This document shows positions 53,686 through 63,673 of a stretch of DNA of 64,000 bases, in pieces. The translations under genes and the position numbers were made by a program. Origin of the DNA: Ruminococcus flavefaciens (GTDB lineage Bacteria; Bacteroidota; Bacteroidia; Bacteroidales; P3); assembly GCA_023667315.1 (NCBI GenBank), contig JAMPAI010000001.1:180820-244819 (forward strand). The letters run 5' to 3'. The notes under the pieces were generated by a model, which worked only from the letters and a program-made list of their open reading frames with translations, was not told where the DNA came from and did not search any database. Numbering within the stretch: the stretch's first letter is position 1; every line of letters starts with the position of its first letter.

Positions 53686-54819
53686 ATGAAATCTTTTGGT
53701 TTGATTACACTGATGGCCGTGTTGGGAACAACCGCCATGCTGCATGCGCAAGTGGGACCGATCGAGGATCCGTTGTTGCAGACTCCGCCGCAAGAGGCAG
53801 CTGCTGAAGACGAGGTTATCAAAGCCAGCACCATCGACGAACAGTTGGAAAAGAAGGCCTACAACGCCGGGGTCGAATTCATGGAAATGGGCGATTTCGA
53901 AAACGCCCTGCTCAAATTCAACGAGGCCATCGAATATAAGCCCGACTATGCCGAGGCCTACACCAACCGCGCCAACATCAAGTGGCAGCAGGGCGAGTTC
54001 GAATCGGCTATCGAAGACTTCAACACCTCCATTTCGATCGAGCCTACGGCAGACGCCTACTTCGGTCTCGGGCAGTGCTTCTATCAGAACAACAAGCGCG
54101 AGGATGCCATGGAAAGCTATTCCAAGGCATTGGCGATAAACGGATCGCACGCGCAGGCGGCCTACTACCGTGGCGGGCTGTTTTTCGAGAACGGCGAGTA
54201 CGAGAAAGCGGTGGCCGACTACGACAAGGCCATTGCCGCCGACCCCAAGTACGCCTACGCCTACAACGACCGGGGCAGCGCCAAGCGTCAGCTGGGCAAG
54301 TACGCGGAAGCCTCTGCCGATTACCGCAAGGCCTGCACGCTGAACCAGAACGATATGTTCATGTACAACAACTGGGGCAGCGCCCTGCGCCGCGCCAAAG
54401 ACTACGACACGGCCTTGATGGTATATACCCGTTCCATTCAGAAAGACCCCAAGAACTACCGCACCTACAACCTCCGGGGGCTTACCTACTACGATATGGC
54501 GCAGTACGAAAGGGCGATCGCCGACTTCGATACCTGCCTGCAGCTGAACCCGCAGTACGCCTATGCCTACATGAACCGGGGCTGTGCCTACTACAAGCTG
54601 TTCGAATACGAAAAGGCCCTGGAGAACGGCAACAAGGCCGTTGAGCTGATGCCCAAGAATGCGGCCGCCTACCTGAACCGGGGCAATTTCCGCGAAATGA
54701 CGCGCGACGCCGCCGGTGCCTGCGAAGACTGGTCGAAGGCCGCCGAATTAGGTAACGAAAAGGCGCAGCGCTATTCCAAGATGCAATGCACCAAAATCGA
54801 AAAAAGAGAAAACCGATAA
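53686..54819 (+). CDS. Periplasmic TPR-repeat protein
   Basis: 377 residues. Signal peptide ending AMLHA before QVG, then about eight tetratricopeptide repeats from about 58 to 370 (for example AYNAGVEFMEMGDFENALLKF, AYYRGGLFFENGEYEKAV, AYMNRGCAYYKLFEYEKAL). TPR solenoids bind partner proteins. It lies 12 bases before a PorE-like OmpA protein, so a shared role in an envelope complex is plausible, but no specific function can be given. Confidence 0.82.
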   Translation: MKSFGLITLMAVLGTTAMLHAQVGPIEDPLLQTPPQEAAAEDEVIKASTIDEQLEKKAYNAGVEFMEMGDFENALLKFNEAIEYKPDYAEAYTNRANIKWQQGEFESAIEDFNTSISIEPTADAYFGLGQCFYQNNKREDAMESYSKALAINGSHAQAAYYRGGLFFENGEYEKAVADYDKAIAADPKYAYAYNDRGSAKRQLGKYAEASADYRKACTLNQNDMFMYNNWGSALRRAKDYDTALMVYTRSIQKDPKNYRTYNLRGLTYYDMAQYERAIADFDTCLQLNPQYAYAYMNRGCAYYKLFEYEKALENGNKAVELMPKNAAAYLNRGNFREMTRDAAGACEDWSKAAELGNEKAQRYSKMQCTKIEKRENR

Positions 54820-54831
54820 AACCTGCAGATC

Positions 54832-57255
54832 ATGAAATCCGTTTGTTTTAAAATATCCAGATGTGTGGCCGTTCTTTTGGCGGCCTTGATGCTTGGGGGT
54901 GTATCGGTACAGGCGAATCCCACCACGCTGCCCGACAATTTCGGGGTGCTGCCCAAGAAAGAGAAAGAAAATCCCACGAACAAGCCGGTAAAGTCGGTAA
55001 AGAGGCCTTGGGAACTTACCGAGGCCCAGCGCGCCTACGAGTTGGTGGGCACGCCCTTTACGCGCGACGCCCTCTCGTCGGTGGACGGCAAGACCTACCG
55101 CACGGCCAAGAAAAGCTACAAGACCGGCTTGGAACTGTTCCGCCAGGCGCGCCGTGTGGAAGCCACGCCCTATCTCCTGCAGGCCTATGAGGTGAACCCC
55201 GACAATCTGCTGCTGAATGTGATGCTGGGTCACTGCAACACGGTTTCCACGATGACCCGCTGGGAAGCCGAACCCTATCTGCGCAAGGCCCTGGCCATCG
55301 ATTCGGGCAACTACGAGGCCCGCTACGATCTGGCCCGCCTGTACGTGTCGCGCTACAAGCTGGATTCGGCCATCATGCTGTTCGAGCAATGCCTGCGCAA
55401 GCCGGGGCTGGACACCATGGCGGTGGACCGCTGCCTGCAACGCATCAAGGAATGTAAGTACGCCCAGATCAAGATGAAGAAGCCGGGCCGTCTGTTCGTG
55501 GACAACCTCGGCATCACCTTCAATTCGCCTTATCCTGAATACGCCCCGCTGGTAAGCGCCGACGAGGAGATGATTTACTTCACTTCCCTGCGTCCCGGTG
55601 CCGTGACCGAAGACGTGGACGTGTATTCGGGCCTGTCTTTCGAAGACATCTACTATGCCTACCGCGACTCGATCGTGGACACGATCTGGCACGTGTACAA
55701 TGCCGGCGAGCCGGTTAACTCCAAGGGGCACGACGCCACCTCGGGCATGGCTCCCGACGAATCGATGTTCTACGTGTATCGCGGCGCCAAGCGTCAGGGC
55801 GAGATCTTTACCGCCCAGTTCGACACCACCGGCTGGCAGAAACCCAAACGCCAGGAAGAATCGAAAGAAACGGGCACCCGCATCTCGCAGGAACAGTCCA
55901 TCTCCTTTACCTTCGACGGCCGGGTGGCCTACTTCGCCAGCGACCGTGAAGGCGGTTACGGCGGTTTCGACATCTGGATGATGAAGAAAGACTCCACCGG
56001 AAACGGCGGTTGGGGCGAGCCCATCAACCTCGGGCCCGACATCAACACGCCCAAAGACGAGATCTCTCCGTTTATCGTGGCCGACGGCAACAGTATGTTC
56101 TTTGCCTCCAACGGCCATCAGACCATGGGCGGACTGGACATCTTCTACGCGCAGAAAAAGAACAACGACACCTCCTGGGATGAGCCCAAGAACCTGGGCT
56201 GGCCTATCAATACGGTGGAAAACGATGCTTTCTACCGCCATTCGGCCACGGGCAAGACCGCCTATTACGCTTCCGAACGCATGGGCGAGAGCGTGGGCGG
56301 CTACGACCTCTACAAGATTACCTATATGGGTGAGGAAAAAGGGGTCATCACCCAGTCGGAAGACCAGTTGATCGCCTATATCACCAAACCCGTGAGCGAA
56401 TCGGTTTCCGAAGCGGCCGCCGAGATCCAGATTACCCCGATCACCTTGTTGAAGGGTTTCGTATATGACGACTACACCAAGGATCCGCTCGGTGCGGACG
56501 TGGTGATGGTGGACAACGACCTGCAGCAGGAAATCGCCGTGTTCAAGTCCAACCCGCGCACGGGCCGTTTCATGATCCAGTTGCCGGCCGGACACAACTA
56601 CGCCATCACGGTGCGCCGCGACGGCTATCTGTTCCACTCCGAGAACTTCGACATCCCCGCCATTTCCGAATATCAGGAAGTGTATAAGGAATTCCCGCTC
56701 AAGAACGTTTCGGTGGGCAGCCGCGTGGTGTTGCGCAACATCTTCTACGAATTCGACAAGGCCACACTGCTCCCGCAGTCGTATGTGGAACTCGACCGAC
56801 TGTATAAGCTGCTGGTGGACGTTCCCACCATCAAGATCGAGATTTCGGGACACACCGACAACAAGGGTTCGGCCTCGTATAACCAAGGCCTGTCGGAACG
56901 CCGTGCCAAATCGGTGGTCGATTACCTGGTTGCCCGCGGCATCGGCATAGACCGCCTCACCTTTATCGGTTACGGTCTGTCGCAGCCCATCGCCACCAAC
57001 GACACCGAGGAAGGCCGTGCGTTGAACCGCCGTACCGAGTTCAAGATTATCGAGAACAATATGGAAGAACCTTCGGGTTCGCGCCGTCAGCCCAAGCAGC
57101 AGATCAGCGTGGAACCTTCCAATCCCGATAATCCGGAAGGCGTCATCATGAACGAGGGCTCGAACGCCCAGCCGCAGGTGGAAGCTCCGGTGGAACCCGC
57201 TTCCGAGCCGGCGCCCGAACAACCGGCGGAACCTGCAGACGCTCCTACCGAATAA
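54832..57255 (+). CDS. PorE-like OmpA-family protein (TPR, PD40 propeller, CRD, OmpA)
   Basis: 807 residues. Order: signal peptide (ends SVQA before NPT); TPR-like helices (about 93-210); PD40 propeller blades (about 233-500, YFTSLRPGAVTEDVDVY, AYFASDREGGYGGFDIWM); a carboxypeptidase-regulatory-like sandwich (about 540-622); an OmpA-C peptidoglycan-binding domain (about 633-743, IFYEFDKATLLPQS, GHTDNKGSASYN); and a Pro/Glu-rich tail. This is the four-domain plan of P. gingivalis PorE, which anchors the T9SS to peptidoglycan, though PorE is a lipoprotein and this has no lipobox. It is a paralogue of the protein at 15123-18380, without the SPOR-like end. Partner of the TPR gene upstream. Confidence 0.83.
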   Translation: MKSVCFKISRCVAVLLAALMLGGVSVQANPTTLPDNFGVLPKKEKENPTNKPVKSVKRPWELTEAQRAYELVGTPFTRDALSSVDGKTYRTAKKSYKTGLELFRQARRVEATPYLLQAYEVNPDNLLLNVMLGHCNTVSTMTRWEAEPYLRKALAIDSGNYEARYDLARLYVSRYKLDSAIMLFEQCLRKPGLDTMAVDRCLQRIKECKYAQIKMKKPGRLFVDNLGITFNSPYPEYAPLVSADEEMIYFTSLRPGAVTEDVDVYSGLSFEDIYYAYRDSIVDTIWHVYNAGEPVNSKGHDATSGMAPDESMFYVYRGAKRQGEIFTAQFDTTGWQKPKRQEESKETGTRISQEQSISFTFDGRVAYFASDREGGYGGFDIWMMKKDSTGNGGWGEPINLGPDINTPKDEISPFIVADGNSMFFASNGHQTMGGLDIFYAQKKNNDTSWDEPKNLGWPINTVENDAFYRHSATGKTAYYASERMGESVGGYDLYKITYMGEEKGVITQSEDQLIAYITKPVSESVSEAAAEIQITPITLLKGFVYDDYTKDPLGADVVMVDNDLQQEIAVFKSNPRTGRFMIQLPAGHNYAITVRRDGYLFHSENFDIPAISEYQEVYKEFPLKNVSVGSRVVLRNIFYEFDKATLLPQSYVELDRLYKLLVDVPTIKIEISGHTDNKGSASYNQGLSERRAKSVVDYLVARGIGIDRLTFIGYGLSQPIATNDTEEGRALNRRTEFKIIENNMEEPSGSRRQPKQQISVEPSNPDNPEGVIMNEGSNAQPQVEAPVEPASEPAPEQPAEPADAPTE

Positions 57256-57265
57256 ACATTCAGAC

Positions 57266-59950
57266 ATGATACGATTTACGAATCATCGCGCAAAGGCACC
57301 TCGCAAGGGTGTCTTTGTGCGTTTCTTGCTGGTGCTGTGCGCGCTGGCGGGAGGCGTTCAGACATACGCCGCCAACGACAACGAAACGGAATACCGTTTG
57401 GAAAACTACCTGCAACTGGGGCCGCTGGCCTTCGACCTGCCTTTGTTCCACAACGAGGCGGACATCAACGGAAAGGCCTTCGGAACCGACCTGCTGTTCG
57501 ACTATGCCTTCTTCGACAAAGAATGTGCATTCGATGCCCGGCCGCATGCGGGAGACCGCTTTTCGTGGCAGGGCAAGACCCAGGCATGGCAGAAACGGGG
57601 CGCCGATTTTCAGGTAAGCCTGCCGTTGCTGGATTCCACGCATTACGCCTGGGTGCTGGACGGTTTTTACCTGCATTCGCCCAACTATGCCAAGGCCACG
57701 CTTAAGGTGGCATTCTCGCCCGCGTTCAAGCTCTATATGGACGGAGTTGAGGTGATGAGCCAGCCCGCGGCGCAGGATACGGCCGTTCCGCAGGCCAAGA
57801 CAGCCAGCCTCAAGATTGAACCCGGCTACCATGTGTTCGTGCTCAAGGCGCTTTACACGGGCAAGGAACAGAATACCGCCCTCTCGGTTGGCCTTACGTC
57901 CGGAGAACCCGGTTTGCGCCTGGGTGCCGGGGTGGAGGAAACCTACGGGCTTTACCACTATCTGCACGCCACCTCGGTGTATGCGCCCCGGCTCTCGGCA
58001 AGCGGAAAATACTTCAAGCTGAGTTTCAACTATGCCGTTCCCAAGCAGAAGAAATACGCTTCGGTGCACCGCATCTACCGCACTTCCGACCTCAATCCGC
58101 AGGAAATGATACAGCCCGTGATGGAATTGGAGGGCATCTCCGGGCTGGACTTCGCCGAAAAGACGGATCAATACGCCTATATGCGCAAGAGCGGCAACCA
58201 TCACCGCATTTATGCGGGTTTCCTGGGCTCGCCGGCGCGCATGGTGTATGAAACCACCGAAGACCTGCAGGGCTTCTCGTGGGATCCGCAGGGCAGATAC
58301 ATGATCCTGCACGTGGCCACCACGGGCAAGGCGCCCGAAAACGGCCTCAAGCACATGGAGAACCCCATGGACCAGTGGCCGTATTACCGCACCCGCACCG
58401 CGCTCAGCAAGCTCGACTTGGCTTCGGGCAGCTGCGTTCCCCTTACCTATGGTTATCACTCGGCCTCGCTCATGGATATCTCGCAAGACGGCCGCTACCT
58501 GCTTTTCTCCACCGAAGACGTGGCCGACTCCATGCGTCAGTACATGCGTCAGAACGTGTACCGCATGGACTTGCAGGATATGCGTGCCGAACTGCTTTAC
58601 CAGACCTATTTTCCCGGTAGTGCGAGCTTCTCGCCCGATGCTGGACGGCTCTTGGTTACGGGTTCGGAACAGATGTTCGCCGACCCGCACACGCCCGGGG
58701 TCAGCGTGCCTTGCGAGGATTGCTTCATTACCAACGACTACGAGGTGAACGCCTTTATTTTCGACATTGCCTCTAAGAAAGCCGAACTGATTACGGGCGG
58801 TTTCGGCCCTTCCTTGCAATCGGGAAAGTGGGCCGCGGCCGACTGCATCTACTTCTATGCCGACGACCACGATAGGGTGAACCTCTACGCCTACCGTCTT
58901 TCCGACAAAAAATTCCGGCAGATTCTGGCCAAGACCGATGTGGTGAACGGTTTCGACGTCTGCGACAACGCCCTGCTCTATACCGGCAGCAGCATCGACA
59001 AGCCTTTCCGCGCCTATCTGGCAAAGGGCAGCGCGGCCAAGAACGATTTCGCCTCGGCCAAGGAGGGCAAGAACTTTTGGCTGGTGGCCGATCCCCAAGG
59101 CGCGCAGCTCAAGGACGTGGCCATAGGCGAGCACCACGACTGGACGTTCGAGAACGCCGAAGGCAGAGCCATCGAGGCCGTGTATTACCTGCCGCCCGAT
59201 TTCGATGCCTCCAAACAGTATCCCTGTATCGTTTATTATTATTCGGGCACCACGCCTACGCCGCGGGCCCTGTCGATGCGCTATCCCAAGAGCGTGTGGG
59301 CTTCCAACGGCTATGTGGTGCTGGTGTTGCAGCCTTCGGGTGCCATCGGCTACGACCGCGACTTCTCGGCCGCGCACGTAAACAACTGGGGCATTACCGT
59401 GGCCGACGAAATCATTACGGGCGTGCGCCGTTTCTGCCGCGAACACGCCTTTGTGGATTCCACCAAATTGGGCTGTATCGGCGCTTCCTACGGCGGTTTC
59501 ATGACCCAGCTGTTGGTAACGCGCACCGATTTGTTTGCCGCCGCCATCTCCCACGCCGGCATCAGTTCCATTTCGTCCTATTGGGGCGAGGGATACTGGG
59601 GCTATCTGTACGGGGCGGGCGCCAATTCGTTCTCTTTCCCGTGGAACCGCAAGGATATTTTCGTGAACCAGAGCCCGCTGTTCAATGCCGACAAGGTGCA
59701 TACGCCGCTCCTGTTGCTGCACGGCACTTCCGACGTAAACGTGCCCATCGGCGAAAGCTACCAGATGTACAAGGCGCTGCGGCTCCTGGGCAGGGAAGTG
59801 GCCATGGTTACCGTGGCCGGCGAAGACCACGGCATTGTGGATTACGCCAAGCGCGTGGACTGGGAAAAGACCATTCTGGCCTGGTTCGAGAAATACCTTA
59901 AGGAAAAACCGCAGTGGTGGGAGGCGCTCTATCCCGCCAAAAAGATGTAG
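57266..59950 (+). CDS. S9-family (prolyl oligopeptidase-type) serine peptidase
   Basis: 894 residues. Signal peptide ending QTYA before ANDN, then a beta-propeller-like region and a C-terminal alpha/beta-hydrolase catalytic domain (about 620-880). The nucleophile is Ser741 in GASYGGFM; the Asp is in LLHGTSDVNVP and the His in GEDHGIVDY, giving a full triad. Family S9 cleaves short peptides, often after proline; in Bacteroidales such enzymes feed on protein in the periplasm. The exact subfamily cannot be decided. Three bases separate it from the adenosyltransferase gene. Confidence 0.9.
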   Translation: MIRFTNHRAKAPRKGVFVRFLLVLCALAGGVQTYAANDNETEYRLENYLQLGPLAFDLPLFHNEADINGKAFGTDLLFDYAFFDKECAFDARPHAGDRFSWQGKTQAWQKRGADFQVSLPLLDSTHYAWVLDGFYLHSPNYAKATLKVAFSPAFKLYMDGVEVMSQPAAQDTAVPQAKTASLKIEPGYHVFVLKALYTGKEQNTALSVGLTSGEPGLRLGAGVEETYGLYHYLHATSVYAPRLSASGKYFKLSFNYAVPKQKKYASVHRIYRTSDLNPQEMIQPVMELEGISGLDFAEKTDQYAYMRKSGNHHRIYAGFLGSPARMVYETTEDLQGFSWDPQGRYMILHVATTGKAPENGLKHMENPMDQWPYYRTRTALSKLDLASGSCVPLTYGYHSASLMDISQDGRYLLFSTEDVADSMRQYMRQNVYRMDLQDMRAELLYQTYFPGSASFSPDAGRLLVTGSEQMFADPHTPGVSVPCEDCFITNDYEVNAFIFDIASKKAELITGGFGPSLQSGKWAAADCIYFYADDHDRVNLYAYRLSDKKFRQILAKTDVVNGFDVCDNALLYTGSSIDKPFRAYLAKGSAAKNDFASAKEGKNFWLVADPQGAQLKDVAIGEHHDWTFENAEGRAIEAVYYLPPDFDASKQYPCIVYYYSGTTPTPRALSMRYPKSVWASNGYVVLVLQPSGAIGYDRDFSAAHVNNWGITVADEIITGVRRFCREHAFVDSTKLGCIGASYGGFMTQLLVTRTDLFAAAISHAGISSISSYWGEGYWGYLYGAGANSFSFPWNRKDIFVNQSPLFNADKVHTPLLLLHGTSDVNVPIGESYQMYKALRLLGREVAMVTVAGEDHGIVDYAKRVDWEKTILAWFEKYLKEKPQWWEALYPAKKM

Positions 59951-59953
59951 GCC

Positions 59954-60508
59954 ATGAAGATTTACACCAAAGGCGGCGACAAGGGAACCACCTCGCTTAT
60001 CGGCGGGCGCAGGGTCGCCAAATGCGATGCGCAGGTGGAGGTTTACGGCACGATAGACGAGTTGAACTCCCATATCGGCTTGTTGGCCGCCTATCCCGTG
60101 CATTCGCCCGAAGAAGCCGCCTTTCTGCAACAGATTCAGCGCTGCCTTTTCGGTATAGGAAGCTTTTATTCGTTCGATTTTTCAGCGGGAAAGGAATTCG
60201 CTTTACCTTTTGTAAACGAAGAAGATATAGCCTGCTTGGAGGCGGCTATCGACACGATGGAATCTTGCATTTCTCCCTTAAAAAGTTTTATTTTGCCGGG
60301 AGGGGTCTTGGCTGCGGCACAGGCGCATGTGGCCCGTACCGTTTGCCGCCGTTGCGAACGCAAGATGACAGGTTTTCAAGGCGTTCCGCAGGCTGAGTCG
60401 GGTAGGGAATCGCTGGCGAAGGCGTATATCAACCGCCTGTCGGATTTCCTGTTCGTAAAGGCCCGTTACCTTAACTTCAAAGCGCAAAACCAAGACATTT
60501 TATATTAA
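59954..60508 (+). CDS. PduO-type ATP:cob(I)alamin adenosyltransferase
   Basis: 184 residues. It moves adenosyl from ATP to cob(I)alamin, giving adenosylcobalamin. The N-terminal ATP loop KIYTKGGDKGTTSLIGG, VYGTIDELNSHIG and the later ARTVCRRCERK and YINRLSDFLFVKARYLN motifs are diagnostic. The class II ribonucleotide reductase in this window needs this cofactor. It is coupled to the S9 peptidase gene, with no evident functional link. Confidence 0.95.
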   Translation: MKIYTKGGDKGTTSLIGGRRVAKCDAQVEVYGTIDELNSHIGLLAAYPVHSPEEAAFLQQIQRCLFGIGSFYSFDFSAGKEFALPFVNEEDIACLEAAIDTMESCISPLKSFILPGGVLAAAQAHVARTVCRRCERKMTGFQGVPQAESGRESLAKAYINRLSDFLFVKARYLNFKAQNQDILY

Positions 60509-60527
60509 CCTATAAAAAGTAACAGAA

Positions 60528-60956
60528 ATGAAAAGATTGAAATTTTTCGCGGCCTTTACCGCCATGGTTGCCGGTATGTTGTTGCTTTCTTCGTGCGAAA
60601 AGGAAGTGGAAACAGCCTATCGCTATGAAATAGACGTAACCCAGCTGACGGAGAATGGAACGTATGCCAATTATACGTATATGTATCTTACCACCGTTCT
60701 GGATTGGGATCACGAAACGGAACGCATCGATAACGACGCTTCGAGCACAAGCAAGGCAAAGGAAAAGAACGACAGGGAAGCCGTGCGTGAATTTGACGAA
60801 GCCGTGTCGAAGTATAACGAAGTGGGGCTGTACGGCTGGCTTACCACCAAGGGGGTAACCGAAGCCACCGGTTATTTTACCTACAAGGTAACGCGTGTAG
60901 AAGACGGAATGGTGTTGGGAGAAAAAAGATTCGTTGTTGACTACCGGCAGAACTAA
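60528..60956 (+). CDS. Small lipoprotein of unknown function
   Basis: 142 residues with a lipoprotein signal: basic start, hydrophobic core and lipobox LLLSSC with Cys at about 23, followed by EKEVE. The mature part is a mixed alpha/beta sequence of about 120 residues with no motif I recognise. It follows the adenosyltransferase gene by 19 bases and faces the convergent gene at 61004-61501. The 47-base gap between them holds no convincing terminator. Confidence 0.75.
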   Translation: MKRLKFFAAFTAMVAGMLLLSSCEKEVETAYRYEIDVTQLTENGTYANYTYMYLTTVLDWDHETERIDNDASSTSKAKEKNDREAVREFDEAVSKYNEVGLYGWLTTKGVTEATGYFTYKVTRVEDGMVLGEKRFVVDYRQN

Positions 60957-61003
60957 ACCGTTTTTGCGGTAACTCCACCACGGGTTTATCGGGAATTTGT
61001 CCG

Positions 61004-61501
61004 TTAATCGAACCTTTGGATAAGTTCCCGGTAATCCCAATAGTCGTAGAACGATTGAAAGTATTTAAAGAGGGGAGATTTCCTGCCGCCCAGCGACGGA
61101 GGGTCGAGAGGCAGGAATGCGGCGCTGAAAATATATTCCGTTTCCGAAAGACGGTGCAACAGATTGTCTATATTCAAGGTATCTAAGCCTGCGCCCACAA
61201 TCAGTATCCAATAATCCACATCAGGCATCTTGGGAATCCAATATTGCTGAGCGGAACGGTTTTCCACCAGCAGATATTGCACGCGGGCAATCGAGTCCAC
61301 ATGGCTGAGTACGTTCAAGGCGCATTGTGGATTTTCCGGAGGAAGATAAGGATCCCTGAAATTGGTCAGGGTCCACGCCATTTTCTTGTTGAGGGAATAG
61401 GCCAATTGATAAAAGAAAGAGCCGGGCGAATGAACGGCGATGGCCAGCAATTCGTCCGACTCTATCTCGAAATCCTCTAAACTCAGTTTAAGCGTAGGCA
61501 T
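61004..61501 (-). CDS. IPExxxVDY-type protein of unknown function
   Basis: 165 residues, no signal peptide. The motif WIPKMPDVDYWILIVG matches the IPExxxVDY signature of a small uncharacterised Bacteroidota family, with Lys in place of Glu. The N-terminus (LKLSLEDFEIESDELLAIAV) and end (FQSFYDYWDYRELIQRF) also fit that family as I know it. It lies five bases after the exported-protein gene at 61507-62001 and shares its promoter. The role is not known. Confidence 0.7.
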   Translation of the reverse strand: MPTLKLSLEDFEIESDELLAIAVHSPGSFFYQLAYSLNKKMAWTLTNFRDPYLPPENPQCALNVLSHVDSIARVQYLLVENRSAQQYWIPKMPDVDYWILIVGAGLDTLNIDNLLHRLSETEYIFSAAFLPLDPPSLGGRKSPLFKYFQSFYDYWDYRELIQRFD

Positions 61502-61506
61502 GCGTA

Positions 61507-62001
61507 CTACAAGCGGTGGATGCGTGTGTTTTCGGGTTTTTCCTCGCGCAGGAAGTCGCTCTTGGCGTTGAACAGCAGGTCGCGGGTAACGGCCTTCTTG
61601 CCCTTGCCTTTCTGCATTACGGCGCGGTAGGCCCGGTCGCGGCCGGCCGACTGATAGTAGAGTTCCTTAAGCGTATAGCCGGCGGCCAGGGTGTCGGCGG
61701 CGGCCTTCAGCTTGGCGGGGCAGTAGTTGAGGGGAATCTGCGTTTCGGAGCAGTAGTGCGCCATATCGCGGTAAATCACTTTCTTATGGTCGCCGTCCAG
61801 GGTGTAGGTACCGATGATGTAGGTGTTGTTCTCGTCTTCCACCTGACGCCAGTCCACCACCACCGTGCCCGAGTTGTAGGCGCGGAAATGCTTGATCACC
61901 TGGTCGGGCGGCAGCTCGATCTTTTCCGATTTTACCTGTGCTTTTACCGGCACCAGGGCGGCCATGGCCAACAGTGCCGTAAAGAACATCTTGCTTTTCA
62001 T
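61507..62001 (-). CDS. Exported protein of unknown function
   Basis: 164 residues from the ATG at 62001; longer upstream frames cross the promoter and the divergent gene. Signal peptide ending PVKA before QVKS. The rest has Lys-rich beta-type sequence (VVVDWRQVEDENNTYIIGTY) and four features worth noting: two cysteines about 10 residues apart (HYCSET, NYCPAK) and two Lys-rich stretches near the end. I recognise no family. First gene of a two-gene minus-strand operon. Confidence 0.7.
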   Translation of the reverse strand: MKSKMFFTALLAMAALVPVKAQVKSEKIELPPDQVIKHFRAYNSGTVVVDWRQVEDENNTYIIGTYTLDGDHKKVIYRDMAHYCSETQIPLNYCPAKLKAAADTLAAGYTLKELYYQSAGRDRAYRAVMQKGKGKKAVTRDLLFNAKSDFLREEKPENTRIHRL

Positions 62002-62054
62002 ATCGTTGATTTTTTTAGTTCCGATGTGTATAATCGCGTTGATAAAAAACACCG

Positions 62055-62062
62055 CAAATTTA
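62055..62062 (-). promoter_or_regulatory. -7 box of the minus-strand operon at 62 kb
   Basis: The minus strand reads TAAATTTG at 62062-62055, an exact TAnnTTTG, about 55 bases before the start at 62001. No -33 TTTG is clear. For the divergent gene, TACCTTCG at 62085-62092 on the plus strand is a weak match. Confidence 0.5.
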
Positions 62063-62104
62063 CAAAACCTGTGCATTATATGGGTACCTTCGCGCACTGA
62101 TAAA

Positions 62105-62872
62105 ATGGGTATGAACCGTCTTACTTTTTTGGGAACCGGAACTTCGCAGGGCGTGCCCCTGGTGGGCTGCCATTGCCCCGTCTGTACCTCGCCCGATCCG
62201 AAAGACAAGCGTTTGCGCACCAGCGCCCTCATCACCACACCTAAGGTTACGGTGCTTATCGATGCCGGACCCGATTTCCGCTATCAGATGCTGCGCGCCG
62301 GGGTGCAGCGCATCGACGCCATCTTGCTGACCCACGGCCACCGCGACCATATCGCCGGACTGGACGAGGTGCGCTCCTACAACTATTTTCAGCAGTGCGC
62401 CATGCCGGTCTATGCCAACAGGCAGGCCATAGAGTCGGTGCATGCGTTCCTGCCGTACGCCTTCGGCCGCCACCGCTATCCGGGCGCGCCGCAGTTCGAG
62501 CTTCACCAGGTGGAGAGGCGCGCCTTTCAGGTGGGCGACCTGAAGATAACGCCCATCGGGGTACAGCATTACGAAATGAAGGTGAACGCCTACCGCATGG
62601 GCGACTTTACCTACATTACCGACGCCAAGGTAATCGAACGTGCTTCGGTGGATAAGATTCGCGGCACCAGGACCCTGGTGGTGAACGCGCTGCGCAAGGA
62701 ACCGCACATGACCCATTTCAGCCTGTCGGATGCCCTGCAGCTGATAGACGAGATCAAGCCGGAACGCGCTTATCTGGTACACACCGGCCATGCCTTGGGC
62801 TATGCCCAGACCCAGGCCGAACTGCCCGAAAACGTATGGATGGCCTACGACGGCCTCACGATAGAATTTTAA
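62105..62872 (+). CDS. PhnP-like metallo-beta-lactamase-fold phosphodiesterase
   Basis: 255 residues from the ATG at 62105; the ATG at 62111 is equally possible. The metal motif LLTHGHRDHIAGLDE (HxHxDH) and a terminal HTGHALGYAQ mark the metallo-beta-lactamase fold. The N-terminal FLGTGTSQGVPLVGCHCPVC, with its Cys cluster, is typical of PhnP-like phosphodiesterases, which cleave cyclic or diester phosphates. No phn genes are near, so the substrate is open. It precedes thyA by six bases. Confidence 0.9.
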   Translation: MGMNRLTFLGTGTSQGVPLVGCHCPVCTSPDPKDKRLRTSALITTPKVTVLIDAGPDFRYQMLRAGVQRIDAILLTHGHRDHIAGLDEVRSYNYFQQCAMPVYANRQAIESVHAFLPYAFGRHRYPGAPQFELHQVERRAFQVGDLKITPIGVQHYEMKVNAYRMGDFTYITDAKVIERASVDKIRGTRTLVVNALRKEPHMTHFSLSDALQLIDEIKPERAYLVHTGHALGYAQTQAELPENVWMAYDGLTIEF

Positions 62873-62878
62873 ACGAAG

Positions 62879-63673
62879 ATGAAAACCTACCTCGACCTGC
62901 TCCGCACCATTATGGAAAAGGGCACCGACAAGTCGGACCGCACGGGCACGGGAACCCGCAGCTATTTCGGGTATCAGATGCGTTTCGACCTCTCGGAAGG
63001 CTTCCCCCTGGTGACCACCAAAAAGCTGCACCTGCGTTCCATCATCTACGAATTGCTGTGGATGCTGCAGGGCAAGACCAACATCGGCTACCTGCATGAG
63101 AACAAGGTTACCATCTGGGACGAGTGGGCGGACGAGAACGGCGAGCTCGGCCCCGTTTACGGCAAGCAGTGGCGCGACTGGGTGGCGCCCGACGGCCGGC
63201 ATATCGACCAGATAAAGGATGTGGTGCAACAGATAAAGGCCAATCCCGATTCCCGCCGCCTGATCGTTACCGCCTGGAATCCCGCCGATGTAGATAAGAT
63301 GGCGCTTCCGCCCTGCCACACCTTCTTTCAGTTTTACGTGGCGGAAGGCCGGCTTTCCTGCCAGCTCTACCAGCGCAGCGCCGACACCTTTCTGGGCGTT
63401 CCGTTCAATATCGCCTCCTATGCGCTGCTCACTTCGATGATGGCGCAGGTGTGCGGGCTCAGGCCGGGTGTTTTCGTGCACAGCATGGGCGACGCCCACA
63501 TCTACCACAACCATTTCGAGCAGGTAAAACTGCAACTGGGGCGTGAACCCTATCCGCTGCCCGGACTGCAGCTCAATCCGGAGGTAAAGGACCTGTTCTC
63601 GTTCAGGTACGAGGATATCGAGATAAGGAACTACCAGTGCCATCCCACCATCAAGGGCGATGTGGCGGTGTAG
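62879..63673 (+). CDS. thyA: Thymidylate synthase
   Basis: 264 residues, the same length as E. coli ThyA. It methylates dUMP to dTMP with methylenetetrahydrofolate. The nucleophile Cys146 lies in [13 protein letters not shown], the dUMP-phosphate Arg site in DPSRR-like [14 protein letters not shown], and [16 protein letters not shown] and [11 protein letters not shown] are intact. The stop is directly followed by the stop of the convergent UbiB gene. Confidence 0.98.
   Translation: MKTYLDLLRTIMEKGTDKSDRTGTGTRSYFGYQMRFDLSEGFPLVTTKKLHLRSIIYELLWMLQGKTNIGYLHENKVTIWDEWADENGELGPVYGKQWRDWVAPDGRHIDQIKDVVQQIKANPDSRRLIVTAWNPADVDKMALPPCHTFFQFYVAEGRLSCQLYQRSADTFLGVPFNIASYALLTSMMAQVCGLRPGVFVHSMGDAHIYHNHFEQVKLQLGREPYPLPGLQLNPEVKDLFSFRYEDIEIRNYQCHPTIKGDVAV

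Noticed and set aside
60957-61003. Terminator between the convergent genes at 61 kb
   Set aside because: Only a 4-bp stem (ACCG/CGGT) around a T-run is present, too weak to call.
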